Source: Planctomycetota bacterium
Lineage (GTDB): Bacteria; Planctomycetota; J058; JAJDCQ01
Direction of reading: 5' to 3'
DNA length: 64,000 bases
NCBI GenBank assembly: GCA_029260755.1
Contig: JAJDCQ010000249.1
Location: 1 to 64,000 of the forward strand
Part shown: one piece after another, positions 51,086-59,408 of the stretch
Layout: every line of letters starts with the position of its first letter
Position numbering within the stretch: position 1 is the stretch's first letter
The notes under the pieces: model-generated
What the model saw: only the letters and a program-made list of their open reading frames with translations
The model's database searches: none
Told to the model about the DNA's origin: nothing
Made by a program: the position numbers and the translations under genes

Positions 51086-53428
51086 TTGACCCTGGGCACC
51101 GAGCTCATCGTCGTGAGCGCCGTCTGGCTGCCGCTGCTGATCACGCTCGGTCTGAACCGGCGGCCGGCCCTCTACGTCCGGTTCCTCCTCCCCGCCTCGC
51201 TCCTCTGTCTGGCCGCGTGCGGCCACATCCTCTACGCCGTCGTCGCCGGCGGCGCGGGCCCGGGCGAGCTCGGCATCGCGATCATGGCGGCAGCCGAGGC
51301 GTTCCTCCTCATCTGCTTCGTCGCGGCGTTCGGTCCGCGCGTGGTCGAGGCGGCGGAGATGGACCTCGCCATCACGGCCCGGCGGCTGGCCGAGAGTCAG
51401 TACGAGGGGCTCCGGGTCCTCGACGACATCCTCGATCCGGGGCCGTGGATCGCGAAGCTCAGTCACTCCGAGGCGCCCGTCCGGGCGACCGCCTGCCTCG
51501 CCCTCGCCGAGCTCGGCGATGAGCGGGCCGTCGAGCCGCTGATCGGCGCGGTCGGCGACGAGAGCGACGAGGTCCGCGAGGCGGCCGCGCGGGCGCTCGG
51601 CGATCTCGGCGATCCGCGCGCGGTCGAGGCGCTCATCGGCGCCGTCCGCGACGTCGAGCCCGGCGTGCGCGGCGCGGTCACGGAAGCGCTTGGCCGGCTC
51701 CGCGATCGCAAGGCGAGCGATCCGCTCATGACGGTCGTCTGGAACCCGGCCGACCCCGTCCGGCGGACGGCGCTCGAGGCGCTCGGCGACCTCGGCGACC
51801 CGCGCGCGTTCGTGCCCCTCTCGGGCGCCCTCAGCGACGCGAACGCCGACATCCGACGGGTGGCGGCCCGCTCCCTCGCGCGGCTCGGCGATCGTCGGGC
51901 GGTCGAGCTGCTCAGCCGGACCGCGCGCGACGTCGACCCGCAGGTGCGCGCCGCGTCCGCGACCGCGCTCGGCGAGCTCGGCGACGCCGACGCGCTGGCG
52001 CCGCTCCTGACGGCGCTCGGCGACGACAGCGAGGTCGTCCGGATCGAGGCGGCGACGGCCCTCGGAAAGCTCGGCCACGCCGACGCGCTCGGGCCGCTCG
52101 TCGAGCGCCTCGAGGCCGACGACGACGGCGGCGTCCGCGTCACGGCCGCCCGCGCGATCGGGAAGATCGATCCGGCCGGCGCGCGCGCGCCGCTCGAGGC
52201 GGCCCTCGCCCAGGGCAAGGGACGGGTTGCCGCGGCGGCGGCGACGGCGCTCGGGGCGAGCGGGGAGGACGCCGCGTTCGAGGCGCTCCGCGCCGCGATG
52301 ACGAGCGAGGACGACGTCGTCCGGACGGCCGCGGCCGCCGCGATCGGCGAGCTCGCCGACGAGCGGGGATTCGGCTGCCTCGTCGCCGCGCTCCGTGACA
52401 TCGACGTCGACGTTCGCACGGCCGCGGCGACGGCGCTCGGCCGCATCGGCGACCGGCGCGCGCTCGACGGGCTGCTCGCCGCCCTCGAGGATCCGGAGAG
52501 CGACGTCCGGGCGGCGGCCGCGGCGAGCGTCGGGACGCTCGGCGCGCGCGCGACCGACGGCGGCGGCGCCGGCACGGCCGACCACGCGATCACCGAGCCG
52601 CTCGTGCGGGCGCTCATCGATGAGGACGAGGACGTCCGACGGAGCGCCGCCGAGGCGCTCGGCCTCACCGGCGGGGAGACCGCGTTCCCGTGGCTCCTCG
52701 GCGCGATCCGCGACGACGATGCCGACGTCCGCTGCGCCGCCGCCGAGGCGCTCGGCCGGCTCGCCGATCCGCGCGCCGTCGAGCCGCTCGTCGAGACGCT
52801 CTGGGACACCGACGCCTACGTCCGATGGCGGGCCGCCGAGTCGCTCGGGCTCATCGGCGACCCGCGCGCCCGCGAGCCGCTCGTCGGTCTCGCGGGGGAC
52901 GCGAGCCCGCTCGTCCGGGCGCCGGCCCTCCGCGCGCTCGGCCAGCTCGCCGGCGCCGACGCCCTCGAGCAGCTCACCGCGGCGCTCGACGACGTCGATG
53001 AGCGCGTCGTCGACGCGGCGGCCTGGACCCTCGCCGAGCAGGGCGGCGACGACGCGATGGCGGCGCTCCTCGATGCGGTCGTCCGGCGCGACGCGTTCCC
53101 CAAGGTGGCCGCGGCGATCGGCCGCCTCGGCGCCGCCGTCCACGAGACGCTGCGGAAGCGCCTCGCCGACGCCGAGGGCCCCGAGCGGGTCCGCCTCGCC
53201 GCGGCGCTCCACCGCGCCGGCGACGACGCCGGCCTCGATGCGCTCCTCGAGGCGGTCGCGAGCGACGACCCCGGCGTCCGCTCCGAGGCGGCGCGAGCGC
53301 TCGGCGAGCTCGGTGACGACGGCGACCGCGTCGCGGCGGCGCTCGAGAAGGCGACCGGCGACCGCAATGACGCGGTCGCGGCCCTCGCCCGTGCTTCGCT
53401 GGCCCGGGTTCGTTCGGACGGCGTCTGA
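51086..53428 (+). CDS. Membrane-anchored HEAT-repeat (PBS-lyase-type) protein
   Basis: This is a 780-residue protein. Three hydrophobic segments occupy about residues 6-22, 32-54 and 60-85. From about residue 125 to the end it is an uninterrupted solenoid of roughly twenty 31-residue HEAT/PBS-lyase-like units with consensus VRxAAAxALGxLGDxRAVxPLIxAL. No lyase partner or phycobiliprotein context exists, so it is a protein-binding scaffold rather than a chromophore lyase. The start is a TTG with GGAGG about 9 nt upstream and reads directly into the first membrane segment. The repeats are diverged, so they are not a recent DNA-level tandem expansion. Single-gene unit followed by an inverted-repeat element. 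Confidence 0.85.
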   Translation: MTLGTELIVVSAVWLPLLITLGLNRRPALYVRFLLPASLLCLAACGHILYAVVAGGAGPGELGIAIMAAAEAFLLICFVAAFGPRVVEAAEMDLAITARRLAESQYEGLRVLDDILDPGPWIAKLSHSEAPVRATACLALAELGDERAVEPLIGAVGDESDEVREAAARALGDLGDPRAVEALIGAVRDVEPGVRGAVTEALGRLRDRKASDPLMTVVWNPADPVRRTALEALGDLGDPRAFVPLSGALSDANADIRRVAARSLARLGDRRAVELLSRTARDVDPQVRAASATALGELGDADALAPLLTALGDDSEVVRIEAATALGKLGHADALGPLVERLEADDDGGVRVTAARAIGKIDPAGARAPLEAALAQGKGRVAAAAATALGASGEDAAFEALRAAMTSEDDVVRTAAAAAIGELADERGFGCLVAALRDIDVDVRTAAATALGRIGDRRALDGLLAALEDPESDVRAAAAASVGTLGARATDGGGAGTADHAITEPLVRALIDEDEDVRRSAAEALGLTGGETAFPWLLGAIRDDDADVRCAAAEALGRLADPRAVEPLVETLWDTDAYVRWRAAESLGLIGDPRAREPLVGLAGDASPLVRAPALRALGQLAGADALEQLTAALDDVDERVVDAAAWTLAEQGGDDAMAALLDAVVRRDAFPKVAAAIGRLGAAVHETLRKRLADAEGPERVRLAAALHRAGDDAGLDALLEAVASDDPGVRSEAARALGELGDDGDRVAAALEKATGDRNDAVAALARASLARVRSDGV

Positions 53429-53464
53429 GCTCGACCGTCGGTATCGGTGATCGCCGCTCCGAAC

Positions 53465-53611
53465 GGTGACGATCCACAGATTTCACAGATTACACAGATC
53501 ACGGATTGCGGAAGGCGTCGACGGCGGCGGAGATGCGTTCCGCGCTCGGCAGCGATCTCCGAAACCGTCCGCGGCTGTCTGTGTAATCTGTGAAATCTGT
53601 GGATCGTTACC
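53465..53611. repeat. Inverted-repeat element with 9-bp period (CACAGATTA family)
   Basis: The 28-base arm at 53471-53498 (CCACAGATTTCACAGATTACACAGA within it) is exactly complementary to 53578-53605, and pairing extends six bases outward with one mismatch. Three units of the 9-mer ACAGATTxC make up each arm. The A/T-rich arms stand out in this genome. The spacer is 79 bases of GC-rich sequence. The element sits between the convergent HEAT and DUF427 genes, with no supported reading frame. Confidence 0.88.
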
Positions 53612-53662
53612 GGGACGGCGATCGCATCCGCGACCTCCCGAGCCGCGAACGACCCGCAGCTC

Positions 53663-53944
53663 TCACACCACCTCCACACCCTTCCAGAACGCCACCCGAC
53701 CCGTGATCGCCACCGCCTGCTCCTTCGGCTCGGGGTAGTACCACGCGGCGTCGCGGTTCACCTCTCCGTCGACCTTCAGGTGGTAGTAGCGGGCCGTCCC
53801 CTTCCAGCCGCAGACGGTCGTCGTGTCGCTCTTCTCCAGGTGCTCGATCGCGACCGAGTCGGCCGGGAAGTAGTGGTTGCCCTCGACGACGACCGTGTCG
53901 TCGCTCTCGGCGATCACGACGCCCTTCCAGGTGGCCTTCGGCAT
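53663..53944 (-). CDS. DUF427 family protein
   Basis: This 93-residue protein corresponds to the DUF427 domain, a small conserved beta-barrel of unknown biochemical role. Family features are KGVVIAESDDTVVVEGNHYFP, the strongly conserved TVCGWKGTARYY and AWYYPEPKEQA, and the end RVAFWKGVEV. It is complete and of normal length. A GAGGAG lies upstream of the ATG. It is the last gene of a minus-strand operon that includes a 2-hydroxyacid dehydrogenase (38 bp upstream) and glycerate kinase; why it is associated with them is not known. Confidence 0.9.
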   Translation of the reverse strand: MPKATWKGVVIAESDDTVVVEGNHYFPADSVAIEHLEKSDTTTVCGWKGTARYYHLKVDGEVNRDAAWYYPEPKEQAVAITGRVAFWKGVEVV

Positions 53945-53982
53945 GTCCGTCGCTCTCCTCCTCGCGCCGTCAGGGGCGCGGG

Positions 53983-54981
53983 TTACCCGCCGCGCCGCTT
54001 CGACCAGACGTCGGGGTTGACGAGGTTCGGCGGCTGCTCGCCGCGGAGGACCGCGATGAGGTTCGTCGCGGCGATCTCGGCCATCCGGCTGCGCGTCTCG
54101 AGGGTCGCGCTCGCGGTGTGCGGGGCGAGGACGACGTTGTCGAGCCCGATCAGGTCGGCGTGCATCTCGGGCTCCTTCTCGTAGACGTCGAGGGCGGCGC
54201 CGGCGATCTTGCCCGCCTTGAGGGTCGCGGCGAGGGCGGCCTCGTCGAGGATCGGGCCACGGGCGCAGTTGACGATGTAGGCGCTCGGCTTCATCAGCGC
54301 GAGCTCCTTCTCGCCGACGAGGTGGTGGGTGTCATCGTTGAGGAGGGCGTGGATCGAGACGAAGTCGGCCGTCTTCATGAGCTCGTCCAGGCTGACCTGC
54401 TTCGCGCCGCAGTCCTTCTCGAGCTTCTCGTTCTTGAACGGGTCGGCGTAGATCACCTTCATCCGGAAGCCCATCGCGCGCTTCGCGACCTCGTAGCCGA
54501 TCCGGCCGGCGCCGACGAGGCCGAGGGTCGCGCCGGTGATGTCGCCGCCGAGGAGCAGGAGCGGGCCCCAGCCCTTGTACTTGCCGGCGCGGCTGTACTT
54601 GTCGCCCTCGACGACGCGGCGGGTGACCGCGAGCATGAGCGCCCAGGTGTGGGTCGCGGTCGCGTCGGTCAGGACGCCGGGCGTGTTGGTGATGGGGACG
54701 CCGCGCTCGGTCGCCGCCGGGATGTCGATGTTGTTGAACCCGACGGCGTAGTTCGCGAAGACGACCGCGTCCGACGCGGTGTCGAGCACCTCGCCGTCGA
54801 TCCCGTCGGTGAGGAGACAGAGGACCGCGTCGCGGCCCTTGATCTTCTCGAGGAGCTCGGCGCGGGTCAGGACCCGGTCGTCGGGGTTGATCTCGAGGGT
54901 GCCGATCTCGGGGGCGTCCTCGAGCATCTTGATGCCCCGGTCGGGGATCCGCCGGGTGACGTAGACGTTCTTGCCGCTCAT
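53983..54981 (-). CDS. D-isomer-specific 2-hydroxyacid dehydrogenase (glyoxylate/hydroxypyruvate reductase-like)
   Basis: This 332-residue NAD(P)H-dependent enzyme has a Rossmann motif LGLVGAGRIGYEVAKRA and the catalytic Arg (NCARGPILDEAAL), Glu (DVYEKEPEM) and His (LAPHTASAT). The N-terminal catalytic half has NYAVGFNNIDIPAATERG and NTPGVLTDATA, typical of glyoxylate/hydroxypyruvate reductases. With glycerate kinase directly upstream (57 bp), the expected reaction is reduction of hydroxypyruvate to D-glycerate or glyoxylate to glycolate. AAGGAG lies about 12 nt before the ATG. Phosphoglycerate dehydrogenase (SerA) is less likely because no ACT or regulatory domain is present. Confidence 0.88.
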   Translation of the reverse strand: MSGKNVYVTRRIPDRGIKMLEDAPEIGTLEINPDDRVLTRAELLEKIKGRDAVLCLLTDGIDGEVLDTASDAVVFANYAVGFNNIDIPAATERGVPITNTPGVLTDATATHTWALMLAVTRRVVEGDKYSRAGKYKGWGPLLLLGGDITGATLGLVGAGRIGYEVAKRAMGFRMKVIYADPFKNEKLEKDCGAKQVSLDELMKTADFVSIHALLNDDTHHLVGEKELALMKPSAYIVNCARGPILDEAALAATLKAGKIAGAALDVYEKEPEMHADLIGLDNVVLAPHTASATLETRSRMAEIAATNLIAVLRGEQPPNLVNPDVWSKRRGG

Positions 54982-55038
54982 CGGTGTTCTCTTCTCCTTG
55001 GTTCGGCGCGCGGGGACGCGCGCTCCTCGGGTTCGCTG

Positions 55039-56271
55039 CTACGTTGTCTCATCGCTGGTCGGGACGTCGGGGGCGAGCCGCGCGCCGAGCGCGCGGAGCC
55101 GGGGCGCGGGGTCGGCGACGGCCGCCCGCTCGTCGTCGGCGTCGCCGGGCCGGGCGATCGTCTCGATCCGCGAGACGCCGCAGGCCGTCCGGACCTCCTC
55201 CCAGCCGCGGCCGCTCGTCCCGGCGACGACCCAGACGGGGACGTCCGCCTCGCGCGCCGTCCGGGCGACGGCCGCGACGACCTTGCCGCGCGGCGTCTGG
55301 AAGTCGATCCGGCCCTCGCCGGTGATCACGAGCGAGGCGCCGCGGAGCCGGTCGGCGAGCCCGAGGGCGGCGATGAGCTCGACCGCGCCCGGGCGGATCT
55401 CGGCGTCGGCGAACCAGACGAGCCCGGCCGCGAGCCCGCCGGCGGCGCCCGCGCCCGGCAGGGTCGCGACATCCCCGGGCGGGGTGCGCGGCGTGGCGGA
55501 GAGGCCGGCGAGGTCGTGCGACGCGACCGCGGCGAGGTTGCCGAGGCCGGCGTCGAGCCGCGCGACGGTCGCCTCGTCGGCGCCCTTCTGCGGACCGTAG
55601 GTGGCCGCCGCGCCCTCGGGGCCGCAGAGCGGGTTGTCGACGTCGGCGAGGCAGACGATCCGCGGCGCGTCGCGGGCGCCGGTCGCGATCGCCTTCGCCG
55701 GTCCGGTGAGCGCGGTCGCATCGATGGACGCGATCCGCTCGAGGCCGGCGCCGCCGTCCTCGACGACGGCTCCGTCGGCGTCGAGGAAGCGCCAGCCGAG
55801 GGCGCGGGCGAAGCCCGTCCCGCCGTCGTTCGTGGCGCTCCCGCCGACCGTGACGAGGACGCGCCGCGCGCCCGCCTCGAGGGCGAGCCGGGCGAGCTCG
55901 CCCGTCCCGCGGGTCGTCGTCACGAGCGGGTCGCGCCGGTCCTCGGGGACGAGGACGAGGCCGCTCGCCGAGGCCATCTCGATCAGGGCGACGCCCGCCT
56001 CGGGGAAGAGGAGCCAGTCCGCGTCGACCGGATCGCCGAGCGGGCCGGTCACCCGATCGTTGTTGCGCGTCGGCGTCCCGAGGCCGGTCGCGTCGCCGGC
56101 GGCGGCGAACGCCTCGAGGGTGCCGTCGCCCCCGTCGGCCATCGGCACCTCGTCGACGACCACCTCGGGGCGCGCCTCGCGAATTCCGGCCGCGAGGGCC
56201 GCCGCGACGCCGGCGGCGCCCAGCGACCCCTTGAAGCCATCGGGGACGATCACGACGCGCGGGCCGCTCAC
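55039..56271 (-). CDS. Glycerate kinase (GlxK/GarK family)
   Basis: This 410-residue kinase phosphorylates D-glycerate with ATP; enzymes of this family make 2-phosphoglycerate. Visible family motifs are VIVPDGFKGSLGAAGVAAAL at the N-terminus, VPMADGGDGTLEAF, VTVGGSATNDGGTGFARALG, LADVDNPLCGPEGAAATYGPQKG and ITGEGRIDFQT. The GTG at 56271 overlaps the stop of the upstream membrane-protein gene by 4 bp and gives the family N-terminus; the frame is open 15 codons further. It is followed by the hydroxyacid dehydrogenase, so the operon carries hydroxypyruvate to glycerate to phosphoglycerate. Regulation is not visible. Confidence 0.92.
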   Translation of the reverse strand: MSGPRVVIVPDGFKGSLGAAGVAAALAAGIREARPEVVVDEVPMADGGDGTLEAFAAAGDATGLGTPTRNNDRVTGPLGDPVDADWLLFPEAGVALIEMASASGLVLVPEDRRDPLVTTTRGTGELARLALEAGARRVLVTVGGSATNDGGTGFARALGWRFLDADGAVVEDGGAGLERIASIDATALTGPAKAIATGARDAPRIVCLADVDNPLCGPEGAAATYGPQKGADEATVARLDAGLGNLAAVASHDLAGLSATPRTPPGDVATLPGAGAAGGLAAGLVWFADAEIRPGAVELIAALGLADRLRGASLVITGEGRIDFQTPRGKVVAAVARTAREADVPVWVVAGTSGRGWEEVRTACGVSRIETIARPGDADDERAAVADPAPRLRALGARLAPDVPTSDETT

Positions 56272-57080
56272 TCGTCGGCCCCCGGCGCGCCCGCGTCGCT
56301 CGTCACCTCGGCCCACCAGGCGACGATGCGGTCGGCGTCGGCGCCGGCGGCCTCCACGAGGCGATCGAGCTCGGCCTCCCAGAAGGCGACGTAACCGAGC
56401 TCATCGAAGTCGGGGGCGGTTGCCTCGGCGTCGGCCCGGAGGAGGCGCCGCTCGAGCCGGGCGATCCGCCGGCGCGGGTCGTCGGGGTCCGCGATGAGAA
56501 ACTGCTGTCCGCAGGTGAACGCCGCCTGGGCGTGCGGGATGACGCCGAGCTCGGGCGGTCCGACCATCGCGACGACGTCGACCGCGTGGGGCCAGCCGGG
56601 CCCTCGGGCGCGGATCCGCTCGACGATCTCCGTCATCGCCGCGTAGCGCGCCTCCTCGGTCGCGTCGGCCGAGTCGATCACGCGCTGTCGATCCTGAAGC
56701 CAGGCGAGCTCCTCGGACCGGAGCCAGAGGAGGTGCCCGCCCTGTTCGGAGACCCGGTGGGCGCGGACGCCGATGGCGCGCTGGTAGGCGTGGGCCGTCG
56801 CGACCGTCAGGCCGACCGCGAGCACGACCGCGACGAGGCGGAGCGGCGCGAGGCTCGGGCGGACGACGAGCGAGCCGAGGAGCGCCCCCGCGGTGACCGC
56901 GCAGACCCCGACCGTCCAGCCGCCCGAGGCCGGATGGCTCGCCGCGAAGAGGCCGGCCGCCGCGACCAGGCCGAACGCCACGAGGCCGCGCGCGACCGCG
57001 ATGGCGATCGACCGCGGCTCGGCAGGCCCGACGGGCTCGGGGGCCGCGAGGGGCGGGAGGGGAACGGTGGAGGCGCTCAA
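56268..57080 (-). CDS. Hypothetical membrane protein upstream of glycerate kinase
   Basis: This 270-residue protein is not recognised. Three hydrophobic segments (about residues 26-47, 53-72 and 78-96) are followed by a soluble, charged helical domain of about 170 residues. That domain contains a motif-like stretch ELGVIPHAQAAFTCGQQFLIADPDD and an acidic end. Its stop overlaps the glycerate kinase start (GTGA), so the two are translationally coupled and it heads a four-gene operon. A role connected with glycerate or glyoxylate uptake or signalling is possible but unsupported; it has too few membrane segments for a typical transporter. Confidence 0.6.
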   Translation of the reverse strand: MSASTVPLPPLAAPEPVGPAEPRSIAIAVARGLVAFGLVAAAGLFAASHPASGGWTVGVCAVTAGALLGSLVVRPSLAPLRLVAVVLAVGLTVATAHAYQRAIGVRAHRVSEQGGHLLWLRSEELAWLQDRQRVIDSADATEEARYAAMTEIVERIRARGPGWPHAVDVVAMVGPPELGVIPHAQAAFTCGQQFLIADPDDPRRRIARLERRLLRADAEATAPDFDELGYVAFWEAELDRLVEAAGADADRIVAWWAEVTSDAGAPGADE

Positions 57081-57235
57081 CGGGGGCTCCGCACAGAGGG
57101 AGGGCGGATTCTAGGCGGGCCGTGAGGGCAACTCAAGCCGTTCGGGGCGACCGATTTCGGGCGAGGACGCTAGGATGGTCCCGGCGTTACGGCGGCGTTA
57201 CGCGATCGCCGCCTCGACGCGGCTATCCTCGAAGC

Positions 57236-58912
57236 ATGAGTCGTGCCCCGATCGTCGTCACCCTCGCGATCGCGCTCGTGGCCGCGGCCGCGGCGCCCGC
57301 CCGAGCGCAGGACGAGGAGCCGATGGCCGAGACGCGTCTTCGCCGCGCGATCGAGACGACCCGTGCCGCCGAGGCCGAGGCCCGGCCCGCGACCGACGAG
57401 GCGCGCGGCCACTTCGTGCCCCGGCCCGAGAGCCCCGAGGACGGAGACCCCGAGCGCTTCCCCCTCTTCGCGGACGCCGCCGCCCACGACCGGGCGCGGC
57501 CGTGGCTCGCCCGCTATCGCCCCGAGCAGGGACGCGCCGACGACGCCTGGCCGCAGCCCGCCGACGGGGCGGCCCTCCGGGCGCTCCTCGAGCACGCCGA
57601 CGCGGGCGTCCGCGGCCTGGCGGTGGAGGCGCTCGCGACCCTCCACGCCCCCGAGGACATCCCCCGGATCGCCGAGCTCCTCGGCGACGCGGCCGAGAGC
57701 GTGCCGGCGCTCGGCCACAACCGACGGATGACGGCCATGCCGTTCCGCCTCGGCGAGAGCCTCGAGGGAGGCCCGGACGCGCCCGTCCTCTCGAGGAGCT
57801 GGCACCGGCGCACCGTCGCCGCCTACGCCCGGACGGCGCTCCACCTCATGACGGGGAAGCGCCTCACGGCCGAGACGTTCGCGGCGTGGTGGGAGCGGAC
57901 CGGCGACCCACGGCACACCCTGTGGTACTGGCAGCGTCGCCTCGAGCGAGACGTGATCGCCGCCGAACGGATGCCCGCGGCGCTCGGCGTCGAGAACGTC
58001 CGCCCGTTCGCCGAGCGCCGCGCCGAGGCGGCGCGGCGCGCGGAGGAGGCCGTCGCCGTCATCGCGGCCGAGCTCGCCGAGCTGCCGGCCGAGGTCGAGG
58101 CGAAGGTGATGCTCCTCGCCGAGCATCCAGGCGCCGGCGGAGCGCCGATGACCGACCCCGCGCGCCGGTTCTGGCGCCGGTTCGAGACGACGCGGCTCCC
58201 GAGGGAGCGGCTCCTCGAGCTCATTGAAGGCAAGGACCTCTGGCCCGACGTCGACTGGGACGGCGACGGAGCGCACTACGTCCGCCTGGTCGAACGGATC
58301 GCCCTCGCGGCGGAGCGGCACCTCCAGGCCGAGGACGCCGAGCGGATCCTCCGATGCGCCGAGACGAGCGGCCGCACCCTCTGGTGGTCCGGCCGGGCGG
58401 CGGTCGTGATCGGAGCGTCCCGCGTCCTCCCCGCGGCCGGACCCGAAGCGCTCGACGACCCGGCGACCCGGGACGGAGTCCTGCGACGAGGCGTCCGCGA
58501 GGGGAGCGACCCGTTCGTGCGCGGCTACATCGCCCGCGAGCTCGTCCAGGTGGCCCTCGAGCCGAGCTGGCCGTTTCTTCGCGAACAAGTGTTCAGCGAG
58601 GGACCGACATCGCACGTGCCCGACGTGCCGAGCTCGGTGATCGAGGCGCTCGGAGCGGAGCCGCGGACGCCCGCCAAGCGCCGCGCCCTGCGCGAGCTGC
58701 TCCTCGACGAACGCTTCGCCGCGTTCTGGATCCGGAGCAACCGCGAGGGGATGGGGAGGGACGGAGCGCGGATGCGAGCGATCGCCGCGGTCGCCGCCCA
58801 CGCCGGACGGCCCGTCGTGACCCGCGAGGATGATGCGGCCCTGAACGACCCGGAGGTAGCGGCGGAGCGGTTGCCGGGGGTGCTGGCGAAGGTGGCCGAG
58901 GCTTTGCGCTGA
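57236..58912 (+). CDS. Exported hypothetical protein with helical repeats
   Basis: This 558-residue protein has a clear signal peptide (MSRAPIVVTLAIAL, cleavage after ARA). No catalytic motif is recognised. A short HEAT-like unit occurs at about residues 110-145 (LEHADAGVRGLAVEALATL). A central DVDWDGDGAHYVRL stretch resembles a calcium-binding loop but is isolated. The rest is Ala/Arg/Glu-rich and helical. The frame is open upstream to 57122, but the ATG at 57236 begins the signal sequence. It is divergent from the glycerate operon and is followed by the tandem inverted-repeat element. Confidence 0.65.
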   Translation: MSRAPIVVTLAIALVAAAAAPARAQDEEPMAETRLRRAIETTRAAEAEARPATDEARGHFVPRPESPEDGDPERFPLFADAAAHDRARPWLARYRPEQGRADDAWPQPADGAALRALLEHADAGVRGLAVEALATLHAPEDIPRIAELLGDAAESVPALGHNRRMTAMPFRLGESLEGGPDAPVLSRSWHRRTVAAYARTALHLMTGKRLTAETFAAWWERTGDPRHTLWYWQRRLERDVIAAERMPAALGVENVRPFAERRAEAARRAEEAVAVIAAELAELPAEVEAKVMLLAEHPGAGGAPMTDPARRFWRRFETTRLPRERLLELIEGKDLWPDVDWDGDGAHYVRLVERIALAAERHLQAEDAERILRCAETSGRTLWWSGRAAVVIGASRVLPAAGPEALDDPATRDGVLRRGVREGSDPFVRGYIARELVQVALEPSWPFLREQVFSEGPTSHVPDVPSSVIEALGAEPRTPAKRRALRELLLDERFAAFWIRSNREGMGRDGARMRAIAAVAAHAGRPVVTREDDAALNDPEVAAERLPGVLAKVAEALR

Positions 58913-58981
58913 CCGGCTCCTCATCGCTCCGCTGACACGCCTCGTTGCTCCCGCGAGAGGCTGGCGGTGCAGACGGGTCAG

Positions 58982-59383
58982 GCCCTGGAACAGATCCCGC
59001 GCGACGGCAACATGACCCCGGGATCGGCAACTCTCAATCCGCGCAATCCGCGTCCTCCGCGGTTCCCACTCGGTCGACGCCGAGAGAGACCGAACCGCGG
59101 ATGACGCGGATCGCGCGGATTGGACCGGACGACGCCAAGCCGTTGTCGACGCGTCTCTGCGGCGGGCGCGAGATTCCTGTTCCTGGAACAGCCCGCGCAA
59201 CGGCAACGAATCGGACGCTGGCAACTCGCGTTCCGCGTAATCCGCGTAATCCGCGGTTCCCACTGATTCAACGCCGACAGAGACCGAACCGCGGATTTCG
59301 CGGATTGCACGGATTGGTTCGGGCGTCGCCGAGCCGTTGCCGACGCGTCACGGTGCTCCGCCCGAGACACGGGTTCCTGGAAC
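58982..59383. repeat. Tandemly duplicated inverted-repeat element with 9-bp period (CGCGGATTA family)
   Basis: This fills the 500-base gap between the exported protein and a kinase; no gene is supported in it. Two diverged copies of a unit of about 195 bp lie head to tail. In each, an arm of about 30 bases with the 9-mer ATCCGCGTA repeated three times ends in CCGCGGTTC, and pairs with a complementary arm about 25-30 bases further on (59037-59065 with 59092-59121; 59227-59259 with 59286-59315). Copies begin with CCTGGAACAG and share CCACT-N6-ACGCCGA in the spacer. GTTCCTGGAAC occurs at 59179 and 59373, as beside the element at 37791. Confidence 0.88.
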
Positions 59384-59408
59384 GAACGTGTCGGTCGCGC
59401 GCCGCTGA

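Noticed and set aside
51086..53428. Phycobilin lyase from PBS-lyase HEAT repeats
   Set aside because: The repeats are generic. There is no phycobiliprotein or chromophore gene, and the protein is membrane-anchored, so only a scaffold role is claimed.
53465..53611. Possible CRISPR fragment or phage attachment site
   Set aside because: The repeats are inverted rather than direct, with 9-bp subunits, and no integrase, tRNA or cas gene is adjacent.
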